Origin: Sutterella sp. UBA4713
GTDB taxonomy: Bacteria; Pseudomonadota; Gammaproteobacteria; Burkholderiales; Burkholderiaceae_F
DNA: 64,000 nt
Assembly: GCA_002404465.1 (NCBI GenBank)
Contig: DHJT01000028.1
Location: 19,815 to 83,814, forward strand
Direction: 5' to 3'
The notes below the pieces were generated by a model. It ran no database searches. It was given only the letters and a program-made list of their open reading frames with translations, and had not been told where the DNA came from. The translations under genes and the position numbers were made by a program. This document shows positions 38,945 to 47,939 of this stretch, piece by piece (positions within the stretch are counted from its first letter, which is position 1; each line of letters opens with the position of its first letter).

Positions 38945-39471
38945 GAAGTGCGATGTTTTTTTTCGCGAGCTTTTTCCCGACGTAGTTTGGCAAGTTTTTC
39001 GATGGCACGGTTTTTCTTTAGCGGACTCAGATGGTCGATAAAGACGTGACCGTTAAGGTGATCGACTTCGTGCTGAACGCATACAGCCAAAAGGCCTTCG
39101 CAGTCTATAGAAATCGGGTTCCCTTGCAAGTCAAAGGCATCGACATGGACTTTGGACGGACGTTTAATTTTTTCCGTTAAATCAGGGAGCGAAAGGCAAC
39201 CCTCTTCCCCTTCAATTAACGTATCGCTTAATGCGGTAACCGTCGGGTTGACAAGGGCAATAAGATGCGACTTTTCATCGGAAATGTCGATGACAATCAG
39301 TCGGATGCTTTTGCCGACCTGAGGCGCTGCCAGTCCGATTCCCGGGGCGGCGTACATTGTTTCTGCCATATCTGTTGCCAGACGATGCAAAGCCTCGTTA
39401 AATTCGGTTACGGATTCGGAAGGCTTAGCTAGGATTTCGGCAGGATATTGAACAATCGGCAGTACAGCCAC
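38941..39471 (-). CDS. def: Peptide deformylase
   Basis: Removes the formyl group from nascent N-termini; a metalloenzyme. All three motifs are present: GIGLAAPQVG (about 44-53), EEGCLSLP (metal Cys) and QHEVDHLNG (metal His pair and catalytic Glu). The 176-residue protein ends in a lysine- and arginine-rich tail. It converges on the hydrolase gene. Confidence 0.96.
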   Translation of the reverse strand: MAVLPIVQYPAEILAKPSESVTEFNEALHRLATDMAETMYAAPGIGLAAPQVGKSIRLIVIDISDEKSHLIALVNPTVTALSDTLIEGEEGCLSLPDLTEKIKRPSKVHVDAFDLQGNPISIDCEGLLAVCVQHEVDHLNGHVFIDHLSPLKKNRAIEKLAKLRREKAREKKHRTS

Positions 39472-39746
39472 GGTTTTTTCTCCATGAAAAGGGACAAATC
39501 CCCAAAAATCCTACTATTTTAACGGGTCTGGAGCTGACGTACAGGCAGTGAAAAGTAAGAGATATCGGATTCTGGCAGCGACTAAGTTGAGTGTCAAAGA
39601 GAATTTTCAATTAAAAAACAAAGGTCAAAAAGAAAGAACGCGGCGTTTCTTCTCTTTTCTCGAAAACTCTGATTATTCTATAAAAAAGGAAGACGCCGAT
39701 TCAATTGATGAAAATATGAAAAAACCGAGGCGTCTGGAGATCGAGA

Positions 39747-42260
39747 ATGACAAAACTAATTATTGCCGAAAAACCTTCGGTTGCGACGGACATAGCCCGT
39801 GTTTTGGGCGGAATGAAAAAGAAGGGAGATTACTACGAAGGAGGTGACTGGATTGTTGCCAACGCGTTAGGCCATCTTTTGGAATTGGCATGTCCGGAAA
39901 AGTATGAAGTGAAACGCGGCAAGTGGACCTTTGGTCACTTACCTGTTTTGCCACCGACATTTGATTTAAAACCCATTGCGAAGTCCGGCGAAAAACTCAA
40001 GAGTCTGGAACGGTTAATTCGACGGCCAGATGTTGATACCGTCATCAATGCTTGCGATGCCGGACGTGAAGGCGAGCTGATTTTTCGGTACATCATGCAG
40101 GCCGCAAAATCGAAGAAAAAGATTGAACGGCTTTGGTTGCAGTCAATGACGCCGAGCGCCATCAAAGAGGCTTTTTCTCACTTAAGAACCGATGCTGAAA
40201 TGACAAAACTGGCTGATGCAGCTCGTTCCCGATCGGAAGCGGACTGGCTTGTCGGCATTAACGGAACAAGGGCCATGACGGCCTTTAACAGTTTGGACGG
40301 AGGTTTCTTTCTGACGACCGTCGGGCGAGTTCAAACGCCGACGTTGGCCATTGTCGTGCGGCGTGAAAATGAGATAAAAAACTTTAAAGCGCAACCGTAC
40401 TGGGAAGTTGAGGCTCAGTTTTCACTTGGGGAAAACTCTTACTCGGGGCGCTGGTTCGATCCGAATTTCACGCGAGATTCCAAGAGGCCGGAACTCAAGG
40501 CAGAGCGGATTTTCGATTGCAAAAAAGCCGATGCGATTTGCGCACGAGTTCGGGGAAAAAGCGGGCTTGTTACTGAAACAAGTAAACGAACAACGAGTTT
40601 GTGCGCGCAACTGTATGATCTGACAAGTTTGCAGAGGGAGGCCAATAATCGATTTGGATTCTCTGCTAAAACGACGCTCTCGATTGCTCAGGCTCTGTAC
40701 GAAAAACACAAGGCGTTGACCTATCCGAGAACTGATTCGCGAGTGCTTCCGGAGGACTACATCAAGACCGTTTACAAAACGCTTCAGATGCTTTCGGACA
40801 ACAAGGATGTCGGCTCTTTTGCCGATCGAGTGGTTGCTCAGAAATGGGTACTTCCGACAAGACGCGTTTTCGACAATAACAAGATCAGCGACCACTTTGC
40901 AATCATTCCGACACTCCAGCCGCCGAATGGCGCTCTTACTGAGGCGGAAAGGAAAATTTATGATCTTGTTGTAAGGCGCTTTATTGCTGTTTTCTTTCCG
41001 GCCGCTGAATACAATGTAACGACGCGGATTACGAAAGTCGATCAAGATACCTTTAAGACAGAAGGGAAGGTTTTGGTCCTGCCCGGCTGGATGGAGGTCT
41101 ACGGTAAGGCTTCTGTCGGGACAGAGACGATGTTGTGTCCTCTTAACGGGAAGACCGCAGTCAAGACGATTTCCGTCAAGCGAGAGGATTGCCAAACAAA
41201 ACCGCCTGCGCGATACACGGAAGCGACGTTGCTGTCGGCGATGGAAGGCGCCGGTCGGCTTGTCAAAGACGGGGAATTGCGTGACGCGATGGCCGAGAAA
41301 GGTCTCGGAACACCGGCAACGCGTGCGGCCATTATTGAAAATTTGATTGATCAACGATACATTCGACGGGAGGGTCGAGAACTGATTCCGAGCGCTAAGG
41401 CTAAACAATTGTTGACACTTATCGAAGGACTCGGAATCGGCGTTTTATCCAACCCGGCTCTCACTGGCGAGTGGGAATACAAGCTCTCGCAGATTGAAAA
41501 GGGCAAGTTGCAGCGTAGCGACTTTATGCGGGAAATTCGTGAAATGACAACGCATATTGTTGCTGCGGCCAAGCAGTATGAGGGAGATACGGTTCCCGTC
41601 GAGAATCCGGCTCACTTAAAGCACCGTTGCCCGAAATGCGGTGGAGAGATTGTCGAAACATATCGGCGCTATGCATGTACGAACCCTGAGTGTGACTTTA
41701 GCCTTCCCAAGCATCCTGGCGGCAGAACTTTCGAGCCCGAAGAGGTTGAGTCCTTATTGGCGAACGGGTCGGTCGGACCTCTTACGGGGTTTGTCAGTAA
41801 GACGGGGCGTCCTTTTTCTGCAGTTTTAAAACTGACTCCGGAGAAAAAATTAGAGTTCGATTTCGGTCAGGAAGAAAAAGCCGAAGAACAAGAGGATCTT
41901 TCCGAATTGCCGGTTGTCGGCAAGTGCCCGAAGTGCGGCGGCCGTGTTTTTCAAGGAGCAACGAGCTTTTTTTGCGAGCATACACAGGGAAAACAAACGT
42001 GCGATTTCCGTTGCGGACGTGTGATTTTGCAACAACCGATTTCGCCTGAAGAATGCAAAAAGATTCTGACTGAAGGAAAGAGTTCTTTGTTGTCTGGTTT
42101 CGTTAGCAATCGGACGCACCGAAAATTTAAGGCTTACTTGGTGCTTGATAAAAAAACCGGGAAAATCGGATTTGAATTCGAACCACGGACCGTGACTCAA
42201 GGCAAACCCGAACGCAAAAAAACGGAAAGAAAAAGCCGGACTGGCAAAACAACAGGCTAA
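39747..42260 (+). CDS. topB: DNA topoisomerase III
   Basis: A type IA topoisomerase that decatenates and resolves recombination intermediates. The TOPRIM domain has LIIAEKPSVATDIARVL at the N-terminus and DAGREGE (104-110); the catalytic Tyr326 is in LTYPRTDSR. C-terminal to the core are two Cys4-type zinc-finger repeats (CPKCGGEIVE with a later CTNPEC, and CPKCGGRVF with a later Cys pair), each followed by a topoisomerase C-terminal repeat (LTGFVSKTGRPF and LSGFVSNRTHRKF). Length 837. GGAG lies seven bases before the ATG. Confidence 0.95.
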   Translation: MTKLIIAEKPSVATDIARVLGGMKKKGDYYEGGDWIVANALGHLLELACPEKYEVKRGKWTFGHLPVLPPTFDLKPIAKSGEKLKSLERLIRRPDVDTVINACDAGREGELIFRYIMQAAKSKKKIERLWLQSMTPSAIKEAFSHLRTDAEMTKLADAARSRSEADWLVGINGTRAMTAFNSLDGGFFLTTVGRVQTPTLAIVVRRENEIKNFKAQPYWEVEAQFSLGENSYSGRWFDPNFTRDSKRPELKAERIFDCKKADAICARVRGKSGLVTETSKRTTSLCAQLYDLTSLQREANNRFGFSAKTTLSIAQALYEKHKALTYPRTDSRVLPEDYIKTVYKTLQMLSDNKDVGSFADRVVAQKWVLPTRRVFDNNKISDHFAIIPTLQPPNGALTEAERKIYDLVVRRFIAVFFPAAEYNVTTRITKVDQDTFKTEGKVLVLPGWMEVYGKASVGTETMLCPLNGKTAVKTISVKREDCQTKPPARYTEATLLSAMEGAGRLVKDGELRDAMAEKGLGTPATRAAIIENLIDQRYIRREGRELIPSAKAKQLLTLIEGLGIGVLSNPALTGEWEYKLSQIEKGKLQRSDFMREIREMTTHIVAAAKQYEGDTVPVENPAHLKHRCPKCGGEIVETYRRYACTNPECDFSLPKHPGGRTFEPEEVESLLANGSVGPLTGFVSKTGRPFSAVLKLTPEKKLEFDFGQEEKAEEQEDLSELPVVGKCPKCGGRVFQGATSFFCEHTQGKQTCDFRCGRVILQQPISPEECKKILTEGKSSLLSGFVSNRTHRKFKAYLVLDKKTGKIGFEFEPRTVTQGKPERKKTERKSRTGKTTG

Positions 42261-42433
42261 AGATCAGAGAAAGTTAGGAAAAATCTCTACGGGGAAAGCT
42301 TGCTTGATTTGATGAAGCGCAAGGAACAAGGGTTCTTTTGTCCGACAGAAAGCACATGTTTTTTTCCTTGGTAAACTTTGCGATGTGTCGCGAAGGCACG
42401 TTTATTCTTCTTTCTTTTATAAAGGATTTTGTC

Positions 42434-43450
42434 GTGAAGCTTAGTGCTCTTACCTGTGCTTTGGTTTTAGCGAGTGCCTCTTGCTATGTGCAGGCCGGTC
42501 CTGTGTTGGATGCGGTTAAGGCTCGCGGTCAAGTGATCTGCGGCGTGAACACGGCAGCCCCCGGTTTTTCTGCGGCGGACTCTCAGGGACGCTGGACTGG
42601 TTTGGATGTTGATACCTGCCGGGCGACGGCAGCCGCCGTTCTGGGTGACGCTTCCAAAGTCAAATTTGTTCCGCTTTCTTCTCCGCAACGGTTTACCGCC
42701 TTGCAGTCCGGAGAGGTGGATGTCCTGGCAAGAAACACAACGTGGTCTTTGACCCGTGATGCAAGCCTTGGTGTTGTGTTTGCTGCGATTAACTACTACG
42801 ATGGTCAGGGATTTATCGTTCCCAAGAGCTTGAAAGTTACAACGGCAAAGAAACTTAACGGTGCCACTATTTGCGTGCAGTCGGGCACGAGTTCCGTTCA
42901 GGCGCTTGCGGACTATTTTGCAGCTAACAAAATGAAGTACAAGCCGGTGATGTTTGATACGACCGAGGCGACTCAAGGGGCATTCCTTTCCGGGCGTTGC
43001 CAGGTCTACACAACAGACATGAGTGACTTGGCCGGAGCCAGGACTCGAGCTCGCAACCCGAATGACTACGTTATTCTTCCGGAAACTATTTCCAAGGAAC
43101 CCTTGGGACCGGCCGTGCGCCGTGGTGATGATGAATGGTTCCAGATTGTGCGTTGGTCTTTTTATACGATGCTTGAGGCAGAGGAAAACAATCTGACAAA
43201 GGCCAATGTTGACCAAGCACGGGCCACGAGCAAGAATCCGCAGATTATGCGCCTTGTCGGAACCGGAGACGATACCGGTAAATTGCTTGGTCTGGATAAG
43301 GACTGGTCGTATCGGATTATCAAGCAGGTCGGCAATTACGGTGAGAGTTGGACGGCTAACTTCGGCCCGAAGACACCGCTTAATCTGCCGCGGGCTCTTA
43401 ATAATCTCTGGACGCATGGCGGGCTAATGTATGCTCCGCCTATCCGTTAA
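42434..43450 (+). CDS. aapJ: General amino-acid ABC transporter substrate-binding protein (AapJ-like)
   Basis: A periplasmic binding protein of 338 residues. GTG 42434 has AAAGGA seven bases upstream and yields a clean signal peptide (LSALTCALVLASASCYVQAG), so I prefer it to the longer frame at 42338. The mature protein has the AapJ pattern VKARGQVICGVNTAAPGFS, DVDTCRATAAAVLGD, LARNTTWSLTRD and a late VRRGDDEWFQIVRW. These systems import many L-amino acids. A terminator-like hairpin separates it from the permease genes. Confidence 0.9.
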   Translation: MKLSALTCALVLASASCYVQAGPVLDAVKARGQVICGVNTAAPGFSAADSQGRWTGLDVDTCRATAAAVLGDASKVKFVPLSSPQRFTALQSGEVDVLARNTTWSLTRDASLGVVFAAINYYDGQGFIVPKSLKVTTAKKLNGATICVQSGTSSVQALADYFAANKMKYKPVMFDTTEATQGAFLSGRCQVYTTDMSDLAGARTRARNPNDYVILPETISKEPLGPAVRRGDDEWFQIVRWSFYTMLEAEENNLTKANVDQARATSKNPQIMRLVGTGDDTGKLLGLDKDWSYRIIKQVGNYGESWTANFGPKTPLNLPRALNNLWTHGGLMYAPPIR

Positions 43451-43472
43451 CGTGTTCTCGTCGAAGAACTAA

Positions 43473-43502
43473 GCCTGCGCAAGCGTTCCTGTTTGCGCAG
43501 GC
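43473..43502 (+). terminator. Hairpin between the binding-protein and permease genes
   Basis: GCCTGCGCAA (43473-43482) and TTGCGCAGGC (43493-43502) form a perfect 10-base stem with a 10-base loop, followed by GTGTTGTTTT. Such partial terminators commonly keep binding-protein mRNA more abundant than permease mRNA. A TATAAT at 43553-43558 may start a second transcript, but I see no good -35 box. Confidence 0.65.
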
Positions 43503-43590
43503 GTGTTGTTTTCGGTGAACGGAACAAAGAAGTCGGGTCATAATCGAAAATCTATAATGCCTCTCTTTGCGGGAGGATTAATTCCTTTTT

Positions 43591-44766
43591 ATGTCAAATC
43601 CAACCGAAGAACGCGTAATCGGAGATGAGGCCTGGCGACGCCGCGAGGCGGCTCGTCGTCGCTCCGAATGGGTTATCCAAGGTGCGGCTATTGTTGTTGT
43701 TGCGGCTTTCGTCTGGATTCTTTCCGAGAACATTTCGGCGAATTTAGCCGCTCGGCACATCCGCAGTGGTTTTGCCTTCTTGTTTAACTCAGCCGGGTTT
43801 GATATCGGCGAGTCTCTTGTGCCTTTCCAATCGACCGATGCCATGTGGCATGCCTTTGTTGCCGGTATGATTAATACGGTACGTGTATCGATTTTCTCGG
43901 TGGGGTCCGCTCTGATTCTCGGAGTTCTTGTCGGTCTGATGCGTTTGGCAGAACACCCGGTTTTAAGAGCGCTGGGAACTGCGCATGTTGAGGTGTACCG
44001 AAATATTCCGCTAATTATTCAGCTCTTTGCCATTTACTTGGTAATCACCGAATTGCTTCCGACGGCCGGAGAGGCGTTGCACTTCGGTCAGTGGGCTTTG
44101 CTCTCTAAGGCAGGATTGCAGGTGGCCGTACCCCGTGAGGGGACGCTGGCATTAGTCTTCTCGTTCGTCATTGCCGTTTTGGTTTTTTTCTTGGTGCGTG
44201 ATCGTTGCCAACGACGCATGACAGAACTGATGGCCTCCCTTTCAGGGTTTGGCGTTGCCGTTCTGGCCTATGCCATTACATGGATTGGATTCGGGATTGT
44301 GGGCGGTTGGAGTAAGCCCGTTGTTGACGGATTTGCCATCGAGGGGGGTGCGGCTCTCTCCCCTGAATTCTTAGCCCTTTGGCTCGGACTGACGCTTTTT
44401 ACGTCTGCCTCGATTGCTGAAATTGTTCGCGCCGGGGTTTTGGCGGTTCCTCGCGGACAGTGGAACGGTGCTCTTTCGCTCGGAATGACGAAGACGCAGG
44501 TTGTCAGTTACATCATTTTTCCACAATCGATGCGTTTAGCGATTCCTCCGCTGGCCAGTCAGTTTATGAATCTGACGAAAAACTCGTCATTAGCTGTCGT
44601 TATCGGCTATCCGGACTTGGTTGCCGTCGGCAACATGTCAATTAATTCAACAGGTCAGGCTCTTGAAGTTATCGTCATTATCATGGCGGTGTATCTTGTG
44701 TTAAATCTGATTATCAGCATTTGCATGAATGCGCTCAATGCGCGCGTTCTTCGGGCTCCTCGGTGA
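43591..44766 (+). CDS. aapQ: Amino-acid ABC transporter permease (AapQ-like)
   Basis: A 391-residue inner-membrane permease with about eight helices, longer than simple polar-amino-acid permeases, as is typical of AapQ. The EAA loop that contacts the ATPase is near residue 300 (GAL-SLGMTKTQVVSYIIFPQSMRLAIPP, written in parts), and the MetI-type core includes VEVYRNIPLIIQLF and FMNLTKNSSLAVVIGYPDL. The nearest Shine-Dalgarno, GGAGGA, is unusually far from the ATG (13 bases), with a small AGGA/TCCT hairpin between them. It is followed closely by the second permease. Confidence 0.88.
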   Translation: MSNPTEERVIGDEAWRRREAARRRSEWVIQGAAIVVVAAFVWILSENISANLAARHIRSGFAFLFNSAGFDIGESLVPFQSTDAMWHAFVAGMINTVRVSIFSVGSALILGVLVGLMRLAEHPVLRALGTAHVEVYRNIPLIIQLFAIYLVITELLPTAGEALHFGQWALLSKAGLQVAVPREGTLALVFSFVIAVLVFFLVRDRCQRRMTELMASLSGFGVAVLAYAITWIGFGIVGGWSKPVVDGFAIEGGAALSPEFLALWLGLTLFTSASIAEIVRAGVLAVPRGQWNGALSLGMTKTQVVSYIIFPQSMRLAIPPLASQFMNLTKNSSLAVVIGYPDLVAVGNMSINSTGQALEVIVIIMAVYLVLNLIISICMNALNARVLRAPR

Positions 44767-44770
44767 CAGT

Positions 44771-45847
44771 ATGAGAAATCAGATCAGTTGGATTTCGTTC
44801 AAAAGTCTGCGTGATCGCTTCTTTTACTCGCGCTTTGCCACGGGCGTGACGCTTGTTGTCGGGTTTTTGCTGTGTATCACGATGTTTTATCTGTTTAATT
44901 GGGGTGTTACGCAAGCAGTTTTTAACCCGGATCCGGAGGCTTGTTATGCGGCTTCCGGTGCTTGTTGGGGTTTTGTTGCCGAAAAATGGCGACTGATCAT
45001 TTTCGGTCGTTATCCGTATGAGTTGCAGTGGCGTCCGGCTGTTGCCGTTTTCACAATTATTGCCATGCTTGCCGTAACAGCGTGCCCGAGATTTTGGACC
45101 CGGACGGGAGCCAAGTTGCTTGGCATCGGTTGGGCTGCGGCCTTCTTTGTCTTTTTTACACTGATGCAAGGAGGTCTGTTTGGTCTGTCTCGTATTGATT
45201 CAGACAACTGGGGCGGTTTACCGCTAACCGTTATCCTGACGCTGCTTGGCATGACAGTTTCCATTCCGATCGGAATCATCCTGGCGCTTGGTCGCCGTAG
45301 TCGCCTGGCCGTGATTCGCAATCTTTCCATCGGATATATTGAATTGGTCCGTGGGGTGCCGCTCATTACCGTGTTGTTTGTTGCGAGCTTTGTTGTTCCG
45401 TTGTTGTTCCCGACGAATGTCCGCATTGATCCGTTCTGGCGCGTTGCCGGTGGCATTATTCTTTTTCAGGCTGCTTACATGGCAGAAACCGTACGCGGCG
45501 GACTGCAGACGATTGCTCGGGGTCAGTTTCTTGCTGCCGATTCTCTGGCGCTTTCGTATTATCAGAAGTATCTTTACGTGATTTTGCCGCAAGCTCTTGT
45601 GGCGGTCATTCCGGCTTTCGTCAATAGTCTCCTTTCAACATTTATGGACACGTCGCTTGTGACGGTTGTTTCCATGCACGATTTAACGGGAAGTTTGTCA
45701 TTGGCTTTGGGAGATGCGGTCTGGAGGGATTTTTTCCGTGAAGGTTATATTTTCGTTGCGGCAATTTATTTTTTCTTTAGCTTTCTGATGAGCCGATACA
45801 GCCAGTGGCTTGAGGGGCGACTGCAAACTGGAAAACAACGGGACTGA
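44771..45847 (+). CDS. aapM: Amino-acid ABC transporter permease (AapM-like)
   Basis: The second permease of the importer, 358 residues from ATG 44771 (a longer frame from 44729 would overlap the first permease). The N-terminal helices match AapM, then the MetI-like core with GYIELVRGVPLITVLFVASF and EAA-like loop ALSYYQKYLYVILPQALVAVIP; it ends with LVTVVSMHDLTG and a final helix. The ATPase gene aapP normally comes next, but is not found here or elsewhere in the window. Confidence 0.87.
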   Translation: MRNQISWISFKSLRDRFFYSRFATGVTLVVGFLLCITMFYLFNWGVTQAVFNPDPEACYAASGACWGFVAEKWRLIIFGRYPYELQWRPAVAVFTIIAMLAVTACPRFWTRTGAKLLGIGWAAAFFVFFTLMQGGLFGLSRIDSDNWGGLPLTVILTLLGMTVSIPIGIILALGRRSRLAVIRNLSIGYIELVRGVPLITVLFVASFVVPLLFPTNVRIDPFWRVAGGIILFQAAYMAETVRGGLQTIARGQFLAADSLALSYYQKYLYVILPQALVAVIPAFVNSLLSTFMDTSLVTVVSMHDLTGSLSLALGDAVWRDFFREGYIFVAAIYFFFSFLMSRYSQWLEGRLQTGKQRD

Positions 45848-45852
45848 AGACC

Positions 45853-46314
45853 ATGTCCGAGTATGTTTTAGCATATGAGCATTCTGTGCGGGTACACATG
45901 CCGTTTGAGGCGTTTTACCGCGGACTCGAAGATTTTGCGCGACGCCCGCAAGCGTATATCGAGACGATGAAAGCTTGTGCGGTGCTGGAGGAAAAAATCG
46001 TCGGGACACGTCGCATTTTTCGGCGTAAAGTTGAGTTTGAAAAGTTTTCTTTTGAAGACATCGTGACTCTGAGGCAAGAGGGCGAATTAATCGACCAAGT
46101 TCCTGCCTTCGGTCAGATGGCATCTTCCCTTTATCTTGTGCGTGTTAGAAAGTTATCATCAGACACAATTTGTGTAACCTTTACTTATCGGGAAAGCGAT
46201 AAGGTTCGACTCCCCGAAAAGTTAGCCTGTTTGCGGCACCGCGCATGGACTGAAAAAGATCAAAAACTCGTTGAACAGATTCAAAGCACGTTTGGCCGAC
46301 AGGCAGAACAATAA
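45853..46314 (+). CDS. SRPBCC/AtaL-like (DUF1857) protein
   Basis: A 153-residue protein resembling the AtaL-like DUF1857 branch of the START/SRPBCC fold: YEHSVRVHMPFEAFYRGLEDFARRPQ at the start (helix after the first strand), then alternating strands (CAVLEEK, RRKVEF) and CVTFTYRES near the end. Members have a hydrophobic ligand cavity, but ligands are unknown. It is five bases after the second permease gene, in the place usually taken by the ABC ATPase gene. Resemblance judged by eye. Confidence 0.6.
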   Translation: MSEYVLAYEHSVRVHMPFEAFYRGLEDFARRPQAYIETMKACAVLEEKIVGTRRIFRRKVEFEKFSFEDIVTLRQEGELIDQVPAFGQMASSLYLVRVRKLSSDTICVTFTYRESDKVRLPEKLACLRHRAWTEKDQKLVEQIQSTFGRQAEQ

Positions 46315-46331
46315 ATACGTAGGAGTTCGGT

Positions 46332-46622
46332 ATGGGAAAGCAAAAACGTTTGAGAAAAGAACGTGCGCAGAAAGCGACAGACGCATTACTTGCCGAAGCG
46401 CAGCCTTCTCGTCCGAAGTGGTACTACCTTGTGCTTCGCTTGATGAATGTTATTTTTGGCTGTATTGCTATTTCCGTGATTGCCGGTTTCTTGTTCAAAA
46501 AGTTTATTCCGGACAACACGTCTGTCGGACCGGCTCTTATTACGATGGGCTTTTGGGCTGTTTGGATTGTTTACGTCTTTAAGGGAATGAAATTCAAAGG
46601 CGAAAAACCCCCCGAACCGTAA
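46332..46622 (+). CDS. Small two-helix membrane protein, unknown
   Basis: A 96-residue protein with a basic N-terminus (GKQKRLRKERAQK), two membrane segments (about 36-54 and 66-84) and a short lysine/proline tail. AGGAG six bases before the ATG supports expression. I do not recognise a family. It is the last gene of the importer-SRPBCC run and converges on the uracil permease gene, whose terminator lies inside its last codons. Confidence 0.6.
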   Translation: MGKQKRLRKERAQKATDALLAEAQPSRPKWYYLVLRLMNVIFGCIAISVIAGFLFKKFIPDNTSVGPALITMGFWAVWIVYVFKGMKFKGEKPPEP

Positions 46623-46633
46623 GATTCGGAGGG
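46608..46633 (-). terminator. Intrinsic terminator of the uracil permease gene
   Basis: On the minus strand CCCTCCGAA pairs with TTCGGGGGG (one mismatch) around an 8-base loop and is followed by TTTTTCG. It lies 28 bases past the permease stop, within the 3' end of the convergent membrane-protein gene. Confidence 0.7.
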
Positions 46634-46661
46634 CAATCAGTCTGAGCTTTGGTCAGGACGG

Positions 46662-47939
46662 TTAGTTTTTCTTACAACTCATGACGGCATTGAGGAGGAT
46701 GGCGCCGAATGTCGCCGTTCCGATGCCGCCTAAAGAGAAGCCGCCGAGGTTTAAAGTAAAGTCTCCGCCGCCGAGAATCATTGTAACAGCCGCCACAATC
46801 AGGTTGCGGTTGTCGCCGAAGTCAACGTGGTTGACAACCCAAATCCGAGCACCTGCTACGGCAATTAAACCGAAGACAACCACGGAGCAACCGCCGAGCA
46901 CAGGCTGCGGAATTGTCTGAATCAAAGCGCCGAACTTCGGAGAGAAACCCAAAAGGATGGCAAAGCAAGCGGCTATGACAAAAAGAAGCGTTGAGTAAAC
47001 GCGGTTCGCTGCCATTACGCCGATGTTTTCGCCGTAGGTTGTTACACCCGGACCGCCGACGGAACCGGCGAGAATTGTGGCAACACCATCTGAAAAGAAT
47101 GCGCGACCCATATAAGGATCGAGGTTTCTTCCCGTCATGGCCGTAACGGCTTTAATGTGCCCGAGGTTTTCGGCAACCAAAATAATGACAACCGGGGCAA
47201 TTAGAACAATGGCATTGAGTTGGAAGACCGGAGTTTGGAAGGCGGGCAATCCGAACCAAGCGGCATTGGCAATGATGGAAAAGTCAATGGGTTTTCCAAG
47301 TCCCATGCCGTTTGTTAGTATTGCATAAACAATGTACGCAACGGCTAAGCCGACCAAAATCAACAACTTTTGCATCAGTCCGCGTGTGTAGACGGCGACG
47401 AGGCCGACACTCAAGACCGTAAACAGGGCCATGCAACCTTCAAATGTTCCTGTGCCGCACCCGTGTACGGCTGTCGGAGCCAAGTTCAAACCGATAATCG
47501 CCACAATGGAACCCGTGACAACCGGCGGCATGAGTTTTTCAATCCATCGAACGCCGATTGCCATCACAATCAGGCCGACTATGGCGTAAATAATGCCGCA
47601 CACGACGATGCCGCCCAAGGCTACGGGGATGTTGGCATTGGCCCCCGATCCGGCGACATAGCCGGTGGCAGCTATCACAACTCCGATGAAGGCGAAGGAT
47701 GAACCTAGATAACTGGGAACACGACCCCCGACGATTAAGAAAAACAAGAGCGTTCCGACGCCACTCATTAACACAGCGACGTTCGGATCAAAGCCCATCA
47801 AAATCGGGGCAAGAATCGTCGATCCGAACATCGCAACGACATGTTGCAAGCCCAGGGCGACCATTTGATTTGCGGGGAGGCGTTCATCGGGAGCGATGAC
47901 GCCGTCGGTTTTGAGTTTCCATTGCGGAAAGTAACTCAT
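46662..47939 (-). CDS. uraA: Uracil permease, NCS2 family (UraA-like)
   Basis: A 425-residue transporter with 14 predicted helices. Family signatures are GLQHVVAMFGSTILAPILMG near the N-terminus and the substrate-site region AENLGHIKAVTA and TTYGENIGVMAANRVYST. The TTYGENIGVMA signature matches UraA most closely; xanthine permeases are a more distant alternative. Start 47939 has GGAG nine bases upstream; the frame five codons longer has none. A 7-base-pair leader hairpin sits just upstream (47967-47987). Confidence 0.88.
   Translation of the reverse strand: MSYFPQWKLKTDGVIAPDERLPANQMVALGLQHVVAMFGSTILAPILMGFDPNVAVLMSGVGTLLFFLIVGGRVPSYLGSSFAFIGVVIAATGYVAGSGANANIPVALGGIVVCGIIYAIVGLIVMAIGVRWIEKLMPPVVTGSIVAIIGLNLAPTAVHGCGTGTFEGCMALFTVLSVGLVAVYTRGLMQKLLILVGLAVAYIVYAILTNGMGLGKPIDFSIIANAAWFGLPAFQTPVFQLNAIVLIAPVVIILVAENLGHIKAVTAMTGRNLDPYMGRAFFSDGVATILAGSVGGPGVTTYGENIGVMAANRVYSTLLFVIAACFAILLGFSPKFGALIQTIPQPVLGGCSVVVFGLIAVAGARIWVVNHVDFGDNRNLIVAAVTMILGGGDFTLNLGGFSLGGIGTATFGAILLNAVMSCKKN

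Noticed and set aside
39548..39847. A 99-codon frame running into topB
   Set aside because: It continues into topB in the wrong frame and has the composition of a non-coding A-rich leader.
40422..42200. Long minus-strand open frames inside topB (up to 328 codons)
   Set aside because: They lie entirely antisense to an intact topB and their translations are rich in Arg, Ser and Cys with no family resemblance.
42467..43417. A 316-codon minus-strand frame across the amino-acid binding-protein gene
   Set aside because: Antisense to a clearly assigned binding protein with a signal peptide; no domain seen.
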